From an uncultured Clostridia bacterium (GTDB lineage: Bacteria; Bacillota; Clostridia; Oscillospirales; Oscillospiraceae): a DNA stretch of 64,000 nt. Below the pieces are notes generated by a model, which was not told the DNA's origin, searched no databases, and was given only the letters and a program-made list of their open reading frames with translations. This document shows positions 34,158 through 43,114 of this stretch, one piece after another. The stretch lies in assembly GCA_932222125.1 (NCBI GenBank), contig CAKNZJ010000122.1:173686-237685 (forward strand), given 5' to 3'. The position numbers were made by a program, and so were the translations under genes. Every line of letters starts with the position of its first letter. Within the stretch, counting starts at the first letter, position 1.

Positions 34158-34292
34158 ATGGTTCGTACCTATCAGCCAAAAAAACGCCATCGTTCTAAGG
34201 TTCACGGTTTTCGTAGCCGTATGGCGACCAAAAATGGCCGCAAGGTTCTGGCCCGCCGCCGTGCAAAGGGCCGCGTTCGCTTGACCCACTGA
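34158..34292 (+). CDS. rpmH: 50S ribosomal protein L34
   Basis: This 44-residue basic protein (MVRTYQPKKRHRSKVHGFRSR...) is L34 of the large subunit. AGGAGG lies 12 bases upstream. It heads the classic rpmH-rnpA-yidD-yidC-jag order beside oriC. The open frame extending upstream is leader sequence. Confidence 0.97.
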   Translation: MVRTYQPKKRHRSKVHGFRSRMATKNGRKVLARRRAKGRVRLTH

Positions 34293-34322
34293 TGGTACAG
34301 GCGCTTGGGAAAAGGTATCAAT

Positions 34323-34350
34323 AGGGGCGCGGGAAATTTCCCTCGCCCCT
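34323..34350 (+). promoter_or_regulatory. Hairpin between rpmH and rnpA
   Basis: AGGGGCG pairs with CGCCCCT around the self-complementary GGGAAATTTCCC. No T-tract follows, so it is probably an attenuator or RNA-processing hairpin that lowers rnpA relative to rpmH. Confidence 0.5.
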
Positions 34351-34413
34351 GTGTCCATTTCCAGAATAATTCCTGTCAGTCCTTTATATCGCCTTGTTGA
34401 TGATGCTTAAGCG

Positions 34414-34430
34414 GATGTTCCGGCAGGAAG
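34414..34430 (+). repeat. Leader motif copy 2, before rnpA
   Basis: GATGTTCCGGCAGGAAG, 300 bases after copy 1. It can form a TTCC/GGAA mini-hairpin just upstream of the rnpA ribosome site. Confidence 0.5.
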
Positions 34431-34449
34431 GGTGGACTACGGAGGTCTT

Positions 34450-34803
34450 ATGAAGGTGACTACGCCGCTCAAGGAGAATTATCTGTTCCGACGGGCATAT
34501 CAAAGGGGAAAATCTGAGGCGGACGGTCGTTTAGTCCTTTATGTCTACCGCAGCAGAAACCAGGGAAACCGGTTAGGACTGACAGTTTCCACCAAGGTGG
34601 GCAACGCAGTGATAAGAAATCGAGTGCGCCGCCGTTTGCGGGAGATATACCGGTTTCATGAGGACAGGCTAAACTGCGGCATGGATATTGTGGTGGTGGC
34701 TCGGGTGAGGGCTGCTCACAGTAAATATAGTCAGCTAGAGTACTCCTTTTTAAAGCTGGCAGATAAGCTGGAGCTGTTAAAAAAGGAGAAGGAACAGCCA
34801 TGA
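34450..34803 (+). CDS. rnpA: Ribonuclease P protein component
   Basis: RnpA is the protein cofactor of RNase P, which matures tRNA 5' ends. The 117-residue basic protein has the diagnostic RNR motif region (GNAVIRNRVRRRLREIYR). ATG 34450 lies 4 bases after GGAGG; an upstream GTG-type start would include the ribosome site. Its stop overlaps the yidD start (ATGA). Confidence 0.94.
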   Translation: MKVTTPLKENYLFRRAYQRGKSEADGRLVLYVYRSRNQGNRLGLTVSTKVGNAVIRNRVRRRLREIYRFHEDRLNCGMDIVVVARVRAAHSKYSQLEYSFLKLADKLELLKKEKEQP

Positions 34804-35045
34804 AGGGTGTACTGATGGCAATGGTTCGATTTTATCAAAGACATATCTCACCAGCTAGGCCCCCTTGCTGCCGGTACATTCCAACCTGTTCCGCCTATGC
34901 TTTGGAGGCTCTTGAGGTGCATGGGGCTTGGAAGGGTTCTCTTCTGGCCCTATGGCGCCTGCTACGCTGTCACCCATTTCATAGAAAAAAGGCGCCTGTA
35001 TATGATCCGGTACCCATGAAAAAATCTGATAATTCCATAACATAG
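34800..35045 (+). CDS. yidD: Membrane protein insertion efficiency factor YidD
   Basis: This 81-residue protein has the family pattern RFYQRHISPARPPCCRYIPTCS and the downstream Ala/Leu helix. YidD is a small amphipathic membrane-associated protein that helps YidC-dependent insertion. It overlaps rnpA by four bases and precedes yidC by 10 bases. Confidence 0.92.
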   Translation: MKGVLMAMVRFYQRHISPARPPCCRYIPTCSAYALEALEVHGAWKGSLLALWRLLRCHPFHRKKAPVYDPVPMKKSDNSIT

Positions 35046-35055
35046 GAGGCCATAT

Positions 35056-36357
35056 ATGGACTTTTTACAAATTATTTTAGCACCTTTTAGCTTAATGTTG
35101 AGATTTTTTTGCCAGGTCTTCCAAAGTTATGGTGTGGCCTTAATTTTATTTACCTTGGTAATTAAGGTAATCTTATTTCCCCTGTCGTTGAAGGGAAAAA
35201 AGAGCATGATTACAAGTACTATGCTCAGCGGTCAGATGAAGGAACTTCAGCAGCGGTATGGAAATAACCGGGAAAAGTATAGTCAAGAAGTCCAGAAACT
35301 TTATCAAGAGAATGGCGCTAGTATGTCCGGCGGATGTGTGTGGAGTCTCATTCCCGTGGCCATTCTGCTCCCATTGTACAGCATTATCCGCAGACCATTG
35401 CGCTATATGATGATGCTGACGGATGGGGCGTCTACCGCAGTGGCAAACGCGCTAGGATGGACTGCCGCAACTGGGACAGAGTTCACTGTAGCCGGCACTA
35501 ATGAGCTAATTCTAGCCTCTATGATGAATGGTGGAAATTTACAGACTGCTGCCACCGCCGCAGGGGCAACGACCACCGGCCTGTTCGGTCTGTTCGTCAT
35601 CAATTTTAGCTTTTTGGGAATGGATTTATCTCAGATTCCAAATTTCCGAATTTGGGATATGGATCTATCCTGGAACTCAATTGGGCTGTTTCTGCTGCCC
35701 ATCTTCTCTGCCCTATTGTCTCTTTTTTCCATGATAGTGTCTCAAAAGACCAACCAGATGAATCAAAATCAGGAGAATCCAGTTGCCTCAAACAAAGGCA
35801 TGATGTTGATGGGGCCGGTGCTCTCGCTCTGGATTGGTTATACCCTGCCCGCTGGTTTGTGCATCTACTGGATTACCAACTCTATTTTGATGATGATTCA
35901 AGAGGTCATCTGTGCAAAAATGCTGAAGAAGGATTATGAGGCTGCCAGACAGAAGATGGAGGAACAGGCCCGCAAGTCTAAGGAAAAGGAAAAGGAACGC
36001 CGTCGTCAGGCCGCTCAGCGAAAGGCAGAGGCCATTGCCTCCGGAAGTAAAAAGAAAGTTCAGGCAAAAAAAGGGCCGGATGTGTCCGCTAGCCGGGAGG
36101 GAATGCGCACCTATGCCAGGGGCAGGGCCTATGATCCAAACCGTTATCCCATTACTCCGTATCATGATCCAAACGGGCCTGTTTTAGAGATAGATCAGGA
36201 GGAAATTCTGGAGGGGACAGAACCGCTCTCTCAGAACAACAAAATTCAGGAAGCTTCCCTGATGGAGGAGGATATTCTTAGCACAGAAAATCCGGTTCCA
36301 AAGGAGAGGGAAGGAGATTATGAGGAACCCTATTCTACTCAAGGGGAAGAAGACTGA
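35056..36357 (+). CDS. yidC: Membrane protein insertase YidC/OxaA
   Basis: This 433-residue polytopic protein inserts and folds membrane proteins with or without SecYEG. It is the Gram-positive short form without the large periplasmic domain. The core is seen in FTLVIKVILFPLSLKGKKSM, the coiled cytoplasmic loop QRYGNNREKYSQEVQKLYQENG, and later helices WIGYTLPAGLCIYWITNS. The C-terminal third is a charged Lys/Glu/Arg tail (about residues 295-350) that may contact the ribosome, then an acidic end. AGGAGG precedes the start. Confidence 0.94.
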   Translation: MDFLQIILAPFSLMLRFFCQVFQSYGVALILFTLVIKVILFPLSLKGKKSMITSTMLSGQMKELQQRYGNNREKYSQEVQKLYQENGASMSGGCVWSLIPVAILLPLYSIIRRPLRYMMMLTDGASTAVANALGWTAATGTEFTVAGTNELILASMMNGGNLQTAATAAGATTTGLFGLFVINFSFLGMDLSQIPNFRIWDMDLSWNSIGLFLLPIFSALLSLFSMIVSQKTNQMNQNQENPVASNKGMMLMGPVLSLWIGYTLPAGLCIYWITNSILMMIQEVICAKMLKKDYEAARQKMEEQARKSKEKEKERRRQAAQRKAEAIASGSKKKVQAKKGPDVSASREGMRTYARGRAYDPNRYPITPYHDPNGPVLEIDQEEILEGTEPLSQNNKIQEASLMEEDILSTENPVPKEREGDYEEPYSTQGEED

Positions 36358-36377
36358 AGCAAAGGAGTGTGAATATT

Positions 36378-37136
36378 ATGCTGAAGCATATTGAGTCCAT
36401 CGGTAAAACGGAGGAGGATGCCATTGCAAATGGGTTGGATCAGCTGGGATTAACCCGGGATGAGGTCTCTGTGGAGATTCTCAACCGCGGAAAAACGGGC
36501 TTTTTGGGGATAGGATCCGTGCCGGCCCGGGTAAAATTGACCTATGAAGAACAGGATCAACCTGACTTGACGGAACAGCCTGTAGCTAAGGTTCAAGGGG
36601 AACAGCTAAATGTTCCTGTAATTTCTGAATCAAAATTACAGCCGGTTGAACAAGGCAATTTTGCTGAATCATCAACTGACGATGAAATGTCTCAAGCCAT
36701 CTTGAAATTTCAGACTGGCTTATTGATCCATATGGGGGTAAATGCAGTTTCAACTGTTACCCGAGAAGGTAATATCTATCAAGTGGTGATTCATGGAGAG
36801 AACATAGGGGCCCTGATTGGACACCATGGAGAGACTTTGGATGCTATTCAGCAACTGACCAGCTATGCGGTCAATCGAGGCCGGAGCAATCGGGTCCGCA
36901 TTCATGTGGACGCAGAAGGGTATCGGGCAAAGCGGGAGGAATCCTTAAGCCGTCTGGCCATAAGAACTGCGGAGAAGGCGATCAAATATCGCCGTAATAT
37001 TACTATGGAACCCATGAATGCCTATGAGCGACATGTCATCCACACAGCGCTTCAAGATTTTCCCGGTGTCAGCACCTATTCCAATGGTACTGAGCCAAAC
37101 CGCCGCACGGTGGTAGTATTCAATCCAAAATATTAA
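36378..37136 (+). CDS. jag: RNA-binding protein Jag (KhpB/EloR)
   Basis: This 252-residue protein has a Jag-N domain (IESIGKTEEDAIANGLDQLGL..GFLGIGSVPARV), a linker, a KH domain (GENIGALIGHHGETLDAIQQL) and an R3H domain (MNAYERHVIHTAL). In Streptococcus the homologue pairs with KhpA and tunes cell elongation. I chose ATG 36378 (AAAGGAG 10 bases upstream) over GTG 36369. The usual next genes mnmE, mnmG and rsmG are not here. Confidence 0.93.
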   Translation: MLKHIESIGKTEEDAIANGLDQLGLTRDEVSVEILNRGKTGFLGIGSVPARVKLTYEEQDQPDLTEQPVAKVQGEQLNVPVISESKLQPVEQGNFAESSTDDEMSQAILKFQTGLLIHMGVNAVSTVTREGNIYQVVIHGENIGALIGHHGETLDAIQQLTSYAVNRGRSNRVRIHVDAEGYRAKREESLSRLAIRTAEKAIKYRRNITMEPMNAYERHVIHTALQDFPGVSTYSNGTEPNRRTVVVFNPKY

Positions 37137-37186
37137 AAAGGTCCCTGACTGATCAATCTTTTGATGACAGTCAGGGACCTTTTTTA
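37135..37186. terminator. Bidirectional terminator between jag and obgE
   Basis: A 17-bp stem of AAAAAGGTCCCTGACTG and its complement with an A-run left and T-run right. It serves convergent jag and obgE. Confidence 0.9.
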
Positions 37187-38467
37187 GCGCTGGTATTCAA
37201 ATTCTAAGTTATACAGGCAGATGGAGTCCCCATCCTGGATACCATGCTCCTCCAGACGTTGGAATACCCCGGCTTCTCGGAGTCGGCGGTCAAACCAGTT
37301 GCGGCTTTCATAGTCAGAAAAATTGACATTGGCCATGAGCTGGCGCAGCCAGGGCCCATCTACTAACCAAGTACCATCTTCTGTCCGGGTGATTTCCAGA
37401 GGGGCGGATGTTTCAATTTCCGGTGGACGCTCCACATAAGTGGGTTGGTAGGTTATCATGGGAGGGAGATGCACCAGCTCCGCTGCCGCAGCGTACATCA
37501 GTTCACGGACGCCTTGATGAGTGACGGCTGAAATCTGGAATAAGGGACAGCCCTTTTGTTCCACATGTGCCTGCAGCCGTTCCAATAGATGGGTATCTTC
37601 CATGATGTCTGCCTTGTTGGCGGCTACCAGCATCCTCCGGCTAGCCAGTTCAGGGGACCATTGGGCCAACTCTTGACAGATAGCATCAAAGTCTGCCACC
37701 GGATCCCGGCCCTCACAACCAGATACATCCACCACATGAATGAGCAGCCGGCACCGGTCGATATGGCGCAGAAAGTCATGGCCCAGACCAGCACCATTGG
37801 AGGCTCCCTCGATAATGCCTGGGATATCTGCCAGGACAAAGGACTGGCCTTCCTCCATGGGAACCACGCCTAAGTTGGGAAACAGGGTAGTAAAGTGATA
37901 ATTAGCAATTTTAGGCTGGGCCCGGCTGACCACACTAAGCAGGGTGGACTTGCCTACATTGGGAAAGCCCACCAGACCTACGTCGGCCAGCAGTTTTAAT
38001 TCCAGCATCACTTCCCGGCTTTGGCCAGGCAGACCTGCCTTGGCAAATCGGGGCACCTGCCGGGTGGGGGTGGCAAAGTGCTGATTGCCCCAGCCACCAT
38101 TGCCTCCCCGGGCCAGTACAAAATCATCATCTCCGGACATGTCACAGATGATCTCTCCAGTGGCCAAATCCCGCACCACAGTCCCATTTGGCACTTGAAT
38201 CAGCAGGTCTGCACCATCCTTGCCGGAGCAGCGCTTACCGGAGCCATCCTTCCCATTTTCTGCTACATACTTTCGTTTATATCGAAAATCCATCAGGGTG
38301 GACATATGAGAATTTACCCGCAGAACGACATCTCCACCCCGTCCGCCGTCTCCGCCATCGGGTCCACCTGCGGCCACATATTTCTCCCGGTGAAAGGATA
38401 CCGCTCCACCACCACCATTACCTGCTTTTACCGTGATGCGGGCAGTGTCGATAAATTGATTGGCCAT
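37184..38467 (-). CDS. obgE: GTPase ObgE/CgtA
   Basis: Obg is a GTPase acting in 50S assembly and stress responses. The 427 residues show the glycine-rich Obg fold (FIDTARITVKAGNGGGGAVSF), G1 GFPNVGKSTLL, G3 DIPG and NKAD. A C-terminal OCT domain (about 345-427) is typical of Gram-positives. The ATG at 38467 follows GGAGG. A terminator separates it from rpmA upstream, so it may have its own start or depend on readthrough. Confidence 0.95.
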   Translation of the reverse strand: MANQFIDTARITVKAGNGGGGAVSFHREKYVAAGGPDGGDGGRGGDVVLRVNSHMSTLMDFRYKRKYVAENGKDGSGKRCSGKDGADLLIQVPNGTVVRDLATGEIICDMSGDDDFVLARGGNGGWGNQHFATPTRQVPRFAKAGLPGQSREVMLELKLLADVGLVGFPNVGKSTLLSVVSRAQPKIANYHFTTLFPNLGVVPMEEGQSFVLADIPGIIEGASNGAGLGHDFLRHIDRCRLLIHVVDVSGCEGRDPVADFDAICQELAQWSPELASRRMLVAANKADIMEDTHLLERLQAHVEQKGCPLFQISAVTHQGVRELMYAAAAELVHLPPMITYQPTYVERPPEIETSAPLEITRTEDGTWLVDGPWLRQLMANVNFSDYESRNWFDRRLREAGVFQRLEEHGIQDGDSICLYNLEFEYQR

Positions 38468-38496
38468 AGAGACCTCCTTTGTGTCAAATATTACAG

Positions 38497-38534
38497 AAAA
38501 AAGCCGCAAACGGCCCTCCCGTTTGCGGCTTTTC
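38497..38534 (-). terminator. Terminator between rpmA and obgE
   Basis: On the minus strand AAAAGCCGCAAACGG pairs with its complement around GAGGG, then TTTTTTCTG. It ends the rplU-prp-rpmA unit and may attenuate into obgE. Confidence 0.85.
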
Positions 38535-38543
38535 AGGCAATCA

Positions 38544-38828
38544 TTACTGGGCGATCTCTACGATGGAGACCTTCTTGCGATCTTTGCCCATGCGCTCAAA
38601 TTTCACCCGGCCATCCTTTAAGGCAAACAGGGTGTCGTCACTACCCTTACCCACATTGGTGCCCGGATGGATATGGGTGCCGCGCTGGCGCACCAAAATA
38701 TTGCCGGCCAGAACGAATTGACCGTCTGCTCTTTTCACACCCAAACGCTTGGATTCGGAGTCGCGGCCATTCTTAGTAGAGCCGCCGCCCTTTTTGTGGG
38801 CGAAAAATTGAATGTTAATTTTCAACAT
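38544..38828 (-). CDS. rpmA: 50S ribosomal protein L27 with cleavable N-terminus
   Basis: L27 (94 residues) reaches into the peptidyl-transferase centre. The N-terminus MLKINIQFFAHKKGG has the Firmicutes extension that must be removed before Ala, between FF and AHKKGG, by the Prp protease. The gene for Prp is directly upstream. AAAGGACGG precedes the ATG at 38828. Confidence 0.95.
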   Translation of the reverse strand: MLKINIQFFAHKKGGGSTKNGRDSESKRLGVKRADGQFVLAGNILVRQRGTHIHPGTNVGKGSDDTLFALKDGRVKFERMGKDRKKVSIVEIAQ

Positions 38829-38877
38829 GTTGATACCGTCCTTTCTGTCAAAGTTGATTGAAGAATTATGCATTCTT

Positions 38878-39216
38878 TCAGCCGTCATCATCCACGAGAA
38901 CAATAAGATTATCTGGAAACTCTTGGGCAAGGGCCTGAAGGTAGGTCAACAGACCGGTCAAAAGGGTCTGGCAGATTTGTTCATTGGACTGATTCAGCCC
39001 GCTGGGAAGATTAAGAGAGATGTGGGCGTCCTCTTCCTGTGCATTCACCGGCGCACGGAGGCCCAACACTTGATTAATTGTACACTCTGTGAGGCCAGTG
39101 GCGGCGGAAACAGCAGCACACACGATGTCGCTGCCGGCCTCTCCATAGCCGCTATGGCCGTCTGCCACAAAGCGGTCCAACTGTCCAGCCGCACGATGGA
39201 ATGTGACGGTGGTCAT
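38878..39216 (-). CDS. prp: Ribosomal-processing cysteine protease Prp
   Basis: Prp (YsxB family, 112 residues) removes the N-terminal extension of L27. The catalytic His and Cys are visible in GHSGYGEAGSDIVCAAVSA. It sits between rplU and rpmA, the conserved Firmicutes order, with 5 bases between it and rplU. Confidence 0.93.
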   Translation of the reverse strand: MTTVTFHRAAGQLDRFVADGHSGYGEAGSDIVCAAVSAATGLTECTINQVLGLRAPVNAQEEDAHISLNLPSGLNQSNEQICQTLLTGLLTYLQALAQEFPDNLIVLVDDDG

Positions 39217-39221
39217 GGCGC

Positions 39222-39533
39222 TTAGCCGCTGACCTTGGTGATCTCCACCTTAGTATAGGGTTGACGATGGCCTTGGCGGCGGCGATAGTTCTTCTTGGGC
39301 TTGTATTTGAACACAAGCACCTTTTTTCCCTTGCCGTTTTTCACCACATTGGCTGTAACAGCAGCACCGTCCACATTGGGGGCGCCAAAGGTTGCCTTGT
39401 CGCCGTCAAGAATGGCCAGAACTTTGTCGAAGGTAACGGTAGTGCCAGCGTCCACATCCAGTTTTTCAATATAGAGGACATCGCCCTCAGCCACTTTATA
39501 CTGTTTGCCGCCGGTCTCAATAATTGCGTGCAT
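39222..39533 (-). CDS. rplU: 50S ribosomal protein L21
   Basis: L21 is 103 residues here (MHAIIETGGKQYKVAEGDVL...). ATG 39533 is the family start; the open frame upstream is leader. It heads rplU-prp-rpmA. A roughly 100-base structured leader separates it from its promoter and may hold the known L21 autoregulatory leader. Confidence 0.95.
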   Translation of the reverse strand: MHAIIETGGKQYKVAEGDVLYIEKLDVDAGTTVTFDKVLAILDGDKATFGAPNVDGAAVTANVVKNGKGKKVLVFKYKPKKNYRRRQGHRQPYTKVEITKVSG

Positions 39534-39632
39534 AATGGTACCTGCCTTTCCTTTATTACGGGCTCGCTGTCGGGGGCGGAGAAATTCTCTCTTTCCTGTG
39601 GAACTACCACGCCCATTCAAAGCGGCTTTGAT
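39534..39632 (-). promoter_or_regulatory. rplU leader, possible L21 leader element
   Basis: About 100 untranslated bases with a GC-rich segment (GGGCGTGGTAGTTCCAC). Firmicutes rplU genes often carry an L21 leader. I infer it from position; I did not verify the fold. Confidence 0.4.
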
Positions 39633-39661
39633 AGTATATCAATCCAAATTTTGAAAGTCAA
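39633..39661 (-). promoter_or_regulatory. rplU promoter
   Basis: Minus-strand TTGACT (39661-39656) and TATACT (39638-39633) with 17 bases between. Confidence 0.8.
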
Positions 39662-39686
39662 GTGTTTTCCAGCAGCTTTTAGAAAT

Positions 39687-41204
39687 TTATTGGAAGGGCG
39701 GACATCCTTCCGGGGAGGCATACCCCATCAGATCCGTCTGAAACTGGACGGCGGCCTTCTTGGTGTCGGACAGCTTGTCCCAGCCGCCCAGATATTCGTG
39801 GGGATATTTTGGGTTAGCCAGACGGGTAATTTTCCCTGTGTCAGGGTTTACCAACTTGGTGATGCCGCCTGCACCCAGGGACATGACGGACTGCAGCTCC
39901 TCCATCATAATGACGTTATAGACGCACTCCGTTCCCGGCAGGCACCAGCCCACATTTTCAAAGGAGCCGGACATATATTTCTGCCGGTAGAGGTAATAGG
40001 GCTGATACCCAGCCTTCCGCAAGCGGCTTTCCGCCAAGGCCAGCATATCTGCCACCTCCTGGGGTGGGCACAGCCGTCCCCCCTGTTCCGCCAGCCGGGA
40101 GCCCCTTTTCAGGGCCAGGGTGTGGACAGTGACATTGGCTGGTGACATGGATAACACCCAATCTAGAGAGCAGTCAAACCCCTCTGGGGTGTCCCCAGGC
40201 AGTCCGGCAATAAGATCCATATTGACAAACCCCTGAAAACGCGTTTCTGCCAGGGTCATGGACTGCTGAATCTGGGCGGCGGTGTGAGTGCGGCCCAGGA
40301 GTTCCAGGATATTGTCCTCCATGGTTTGGGGATTGATGGAGATACGGTGAACACCGTGCGCGCGTAGAACGTCCAGTTTGTCCCCTGTAATGGTGTCGGG
40401 ACGTCCGGCTTCCACGGTGAACTCCATGCATCCGTTCATGGGAAGGCATCTTTCAATCACAGTGAGCACCCGGTCAAGCTGGCCCGCAGTAAGGGTGGTG
40501 GGGGTTCCTCCCCCTATGTAGGCGGTAAAAATATTCAGGCCATTGGCCAGAAGTTGCTTTCCTGCCAGTTCAATTTCCCGGCACAATAGATCCACATAGG
40601 GCTCCACCATGGCCAGGGCTCCCTTCACATCAGAGGAAATAAAGGAGCAGTAGGCGCATCGGGTGGGACAAAATGGGATGCCAAGGTATAAGGACAGGCT
40701 GTGTCTGGGCAAGCTGTTTTTTATCTGGAGGGCTACTTGAGCGCAGTCCAGGGCTAACTCTGCCCGGCTTTGGCTTACCCGGTACAGTCCGGTAAGCCGC
40801 TCTTTTGCCTGCTGCCTGCTCTTGCCATTTGTCAGCCATAGGGTAGGCAGCTTGACCGGGCGTACCCCGGTGAGTGCGCCCCAGGGGGGGTCTGTACCCA
40901 GGGCAGCCACCCCTGCGTCATAAAAGGCAAGGCGCAGAATACGCTGTTTGACTCGGTCGTCTGCCAGACCGCCGGTGAGCTCTTGCACAGGGGCCAGACG
41001 CTCCGCAGTATATATCTGTCCCTCCCATCGAAGGACAGCCTGGGCGGCCAGAGTTTCTTCCTCCTGGATCAGGGAGAGTTCTAACATGGGGCCGGTGTCC
41101 TCCAACTCTCCCCCGGGATACTCGGGCCGCTGATCCGGAAAGAGGGTGAGCAGCATTTGCTCTACGGCATAGCGGTAAGAATGTCCGCGCAGGTATAGCT
41201 TCAT
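39687..41204 (-). CDS. hemZ: Radical SAM coproporphyrinogen dehydrogenase HemZ-like
   Basis: This 505-residue protein has an N-terminal domain of about 165 residues and a radical SAM core with the 4Fe-4S motif CPTRCAYCSF and GGGTPTTL. A HemN-like C-terminal region follows (PYYLYRQKYMSGSFENVGW). B. subtilis HemZ is an oxygen-independent coproporphyrinogen III oxidase relative. Many anaerobes keep it without a full haem pathway, so its substrate here is uncertain. It starts one base after the MBL gene stop and is surely co-transcribed with it. Confidence 0.85.
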   Translation of the reverse strand: MKLYLRGHSYRYAVEQMLLTLFPDQRPEYPGGELEDTGPMLELSLIQEEETLAAQAVLRWEGQIYTAERLAPVQELTGGLADDRVKQRILRLAFYDAGVAALGTDPPWGALTGVRPVKLPTLWLTNGKSRQQAKERLTGLYRVSQSRAELALDCAQVALQIKNSLPRHSLSLYLGIPFCPTRCAYCSFISSDVKGALAMVEPYVDLLCREIELAGKQLLANGLNIFTAYIGGGTPTTLTAGQLDRVLTVIERCLPMNGCMEFTVEAGRPDTITGDKLDVLRAHGVHRISINPQTMEDNILELLGRTHTAAQIQQSMTLAETRFQGFVNMDLIAGLPGDTPEGFDCSLDWVLSMSPANVTVHTLALKRGSRLAEQGGRLCPPQEVADMLALAESRLRKAGYQPYYLYRQKYMSGSFENVGWCLPGTECVYNVIMMEELQSVMSLGAGGITKLVNPDTGKITRLANPKYPHEYLGGWDKLSDTKKAAVQFQTDLMGYASPEGCPPFQ

Positions 41205-41205
41205 A

Positions 41206-41838
41206 TCAGCTTGTCATGGCCTCCCGCATATAGTGATTGGTTCTCCGCTCCCGGTCCAAGGTGGTGGAATCGTTATGTCCCGGAAAAACTTGGTAGTCTC
41301 CTTCCAGCAGAGCCAGCTTTTTGAGGGAGGCCATGATCTGGGGGTAGTTGCCTCCGGGCAGGTCGGTGCGCCCGATAGAGCCTTGAAACAGGGTGTCTCC
41401 GGTAAACAGCACACTGCCCACCCGGAGAGACACCGAACCCGGGGTGTGGCCAGGGGTGTGCAGTGGCTCCACCGTAAAGCTGGCTACGGTTAAGGTCTGA
41501 CCTGGCTGATACTCGCGGATGTTGGCAAAGGAACTGACAGTGGGATGAACGCTGCCGAACAGGGCGGTGGTTTTGTTCTGCCGGTCGATGTCAGCGGGAT
41601 GGCAGTAGACAGGCAATTGCGGCCATCTGGCCTGGAGACCGAAAATGCCAGAGATATGGTCAAAGTGACTGTGGGTGAGCAGAATAGCCTCCGGCTCTAA
41701 CTCCAAGCCTTGGAGCCAGGCCACCACCTGTTCCCCCTGATCGCCAGGGTCCACCACACCGCAGCGGTGGCTGCCCTCCTGCCAAAAAATATAGCAGTTG
41801 GTTTCAATCATGCCTAACTGCATGGAACGTATTTCCAT
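41206..41838 (-). CDS. MBL-fold hydrolase, glyoxalase II-like
   Basis: This 210-residue cytoplasmic metallo-hydrolase has the metal motif THSHFDH and further ligands in HTPGHTPGS, FTGDTLF and FPGHN. It resembles the short YcbL-type hydroxyacylglutathione-hydrolase family. The ATG at 41838 has GAGGTG upstream; the open frame extending to 42078 reads through the intergenic region and is not coding. A role in methylglyoxal detoxification with MgsA is tempting but unproven. Confidence 0.85.
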   Translation of the reverse strand: MEIRSMQLGMIETNCYIFWQEGSHRCGVVDPGDQGEQVVAWLQGLELEPEAILLTHSHFDHISGIFGLQARWPQLPVYCHPADIDRQNKTTALFGSVHPTVSSFANIREYQPGQTLTVASFTVEPLHTPGHTPGSVSLRVGSVLFTGDTLFQGSIGRTDLPGGNYPQIMASLKKLALLEGDYQVFPGHNDSTTLDRERRTNHYMREAMTS

Positions 41839-42077
41839 AATATCACCTCGAATAAGCTGTTTGGACTGCTTCCTATCATACGCCATTTTTGCAAGCTTGT
41901 AAACCTGGCAGCCGCCGGTTGGCGTCAGTAGATACGAGATAGGAAATTCCGACAAAAAATTTAAAAGTAAAAGCAAAAAGTTTAGAAATTTTTTCAAACA
42001 CCCCTTCCCTTTGAGCAAAGATTGAGGTATAATATGCCTGAGCAAAAGCCAATCATTAAAATTGAGGAGTGACACCA

Positions 42078-43088
42078 ATGAGCATCAAAGTAGGTATCAA
42101 TGGATTTGGCCGCATTGGCCGCATGGTCTTCCGTGCCAGTGTCAACCATCCTGAGATTGAGATCGTGGGGATCAATGACCTATGCCCTGCTGATTATTTG
42201 GCCTATATGTTGAAGTATGACACTATGCATGGGAGATTTGATGGTGAAGTCTCTTATGGTGAAAATACCGTTATAGTCAATGGAAAGGAGATTCCAATTT
42301 TTGCGGAGAAAAATCCTGCGGATATCCCTTGGGGAAAGATCGGCGCGGAATATGTAGTGGAATCCACCGGACTGTTTCTCACCAAGGAGAAGGCCCAAGC
42401 CCACATTGATGCGGGGGCCAAGAAGGTGGTCATGTCCGCGCCCTCTAAGGATGACACACCCATGTTCGTGGTAGGTGTGAATCTGGATGCCTATACCCCT
42501 GACATGACTTTTGTGTCCAATGCCTCTTGCACCACCAATTGTCTGGCCCCCATCGCCAAGGTGTTGAACGACAACTTTGGAATTAAGGATGGCCTGATGA
42601 CTACGGTTCACTCTGTAACTGCCACCCAGAAAACTGTGGATGGACCTTCTATGAAGGATTGGCGCGGCGGTCGTGCGGCTACCGGGAATATCATCCCATC
42701 CTCTACCGGCGCGGCCAAGGCGGTGGGCAAGGTTATTCCTGCCTTAAATGGCAAACTCACCGGCATGTCCATGCGGGTACCCACGCTGGATGTTTCTGTG
42801 GTGGATCTGACGGTCAATCTGGAGAAGCCTGCTAAGTATGAGGAGATTTGCGCCGCCATGAAAGCGGCCTCCGAGGGCGAACTGAAGGGTGTTTTAGGCT
42901 ATACCGATGAGGCCGTGGTGTCCAGCGACTTTTTAGGCGACGCCAGAACCTCTATCTTTGACAAGAAGGCAGGCATTGCGCTCACTGATACCTTTGTAAA
43001 GGTGGTTTCCTGGTACGACAATGAGATGGGCTACTCCAATAAGGTGCTGGAGCTCATCAAGCATATGTATAGCGTGGACCACAAGTGA
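42078..43088 (+). CDS. gapA: Glyceraldehyde-3-phosphate dehydrogenase
   Basis: This 336-residue glycolytic enzyme oxidises glyceraldehyde 3-phosphate to 1,3-bisphosphoglycerate with NAD. The NAD-binding GINGFGRIGR is near the N-terminus and the catalytic cysteine is in SNASCTTNCLAP. GAGGAG lies 9 bases before ATG 42078. A TATAAT at 42028-42033 suggests a promoter with a weak -35. It stands alone, divergent from the MBL gene; no pgk or tpiA follows. Confidence 0.96.
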   Translation: MSIKVGINGFGRIGRMVFRASVNHPEIEIVGINDLCPADYLAYMLKYDTMHGRFDGEVSYGENTVIVNGKEIPIFAEKNPADIPWGKIGAEYVVESTGLFLTKEKAQAHIDAGAKKVVMSAPSKDDTPMFVVGVNLDAYTPDMTFVSNASCTTNCLAPIAKVLNDNFGIKDGLMTTVHSVTATQKTVDGPSMKDWRGGRAATGNIIPSSTGAAKAVGKVIPALNGKLTGMSMRVPTLDVSVVDLTVNLEKPAKYEEICAAMKAASEGELKGVLGYTDEAVVSSDFLGDARTSIFDKKAGIALTDTFVKVVSWYDNEMGYSNKVLELIKHMYSVDHK

Positions 43089-43114
43089 GAGAGACAACAA
43101 CGGGATAGAAATAG

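Noticed and set aside
38021..38776. Long open frame antisense to obgE and rpmA
   Set aside because: No ribosome site, low-complexity Pro/His/Cys-rich product, and the opposite strand encodes obvious conserved proteins.
41839..42078. N-terminal extension of the MBL hydrolase reading frame
   Set aside because: It would run through the divergent gapA promoter region and lacks homology; ATG 41838 with GAGGTG fits the family.
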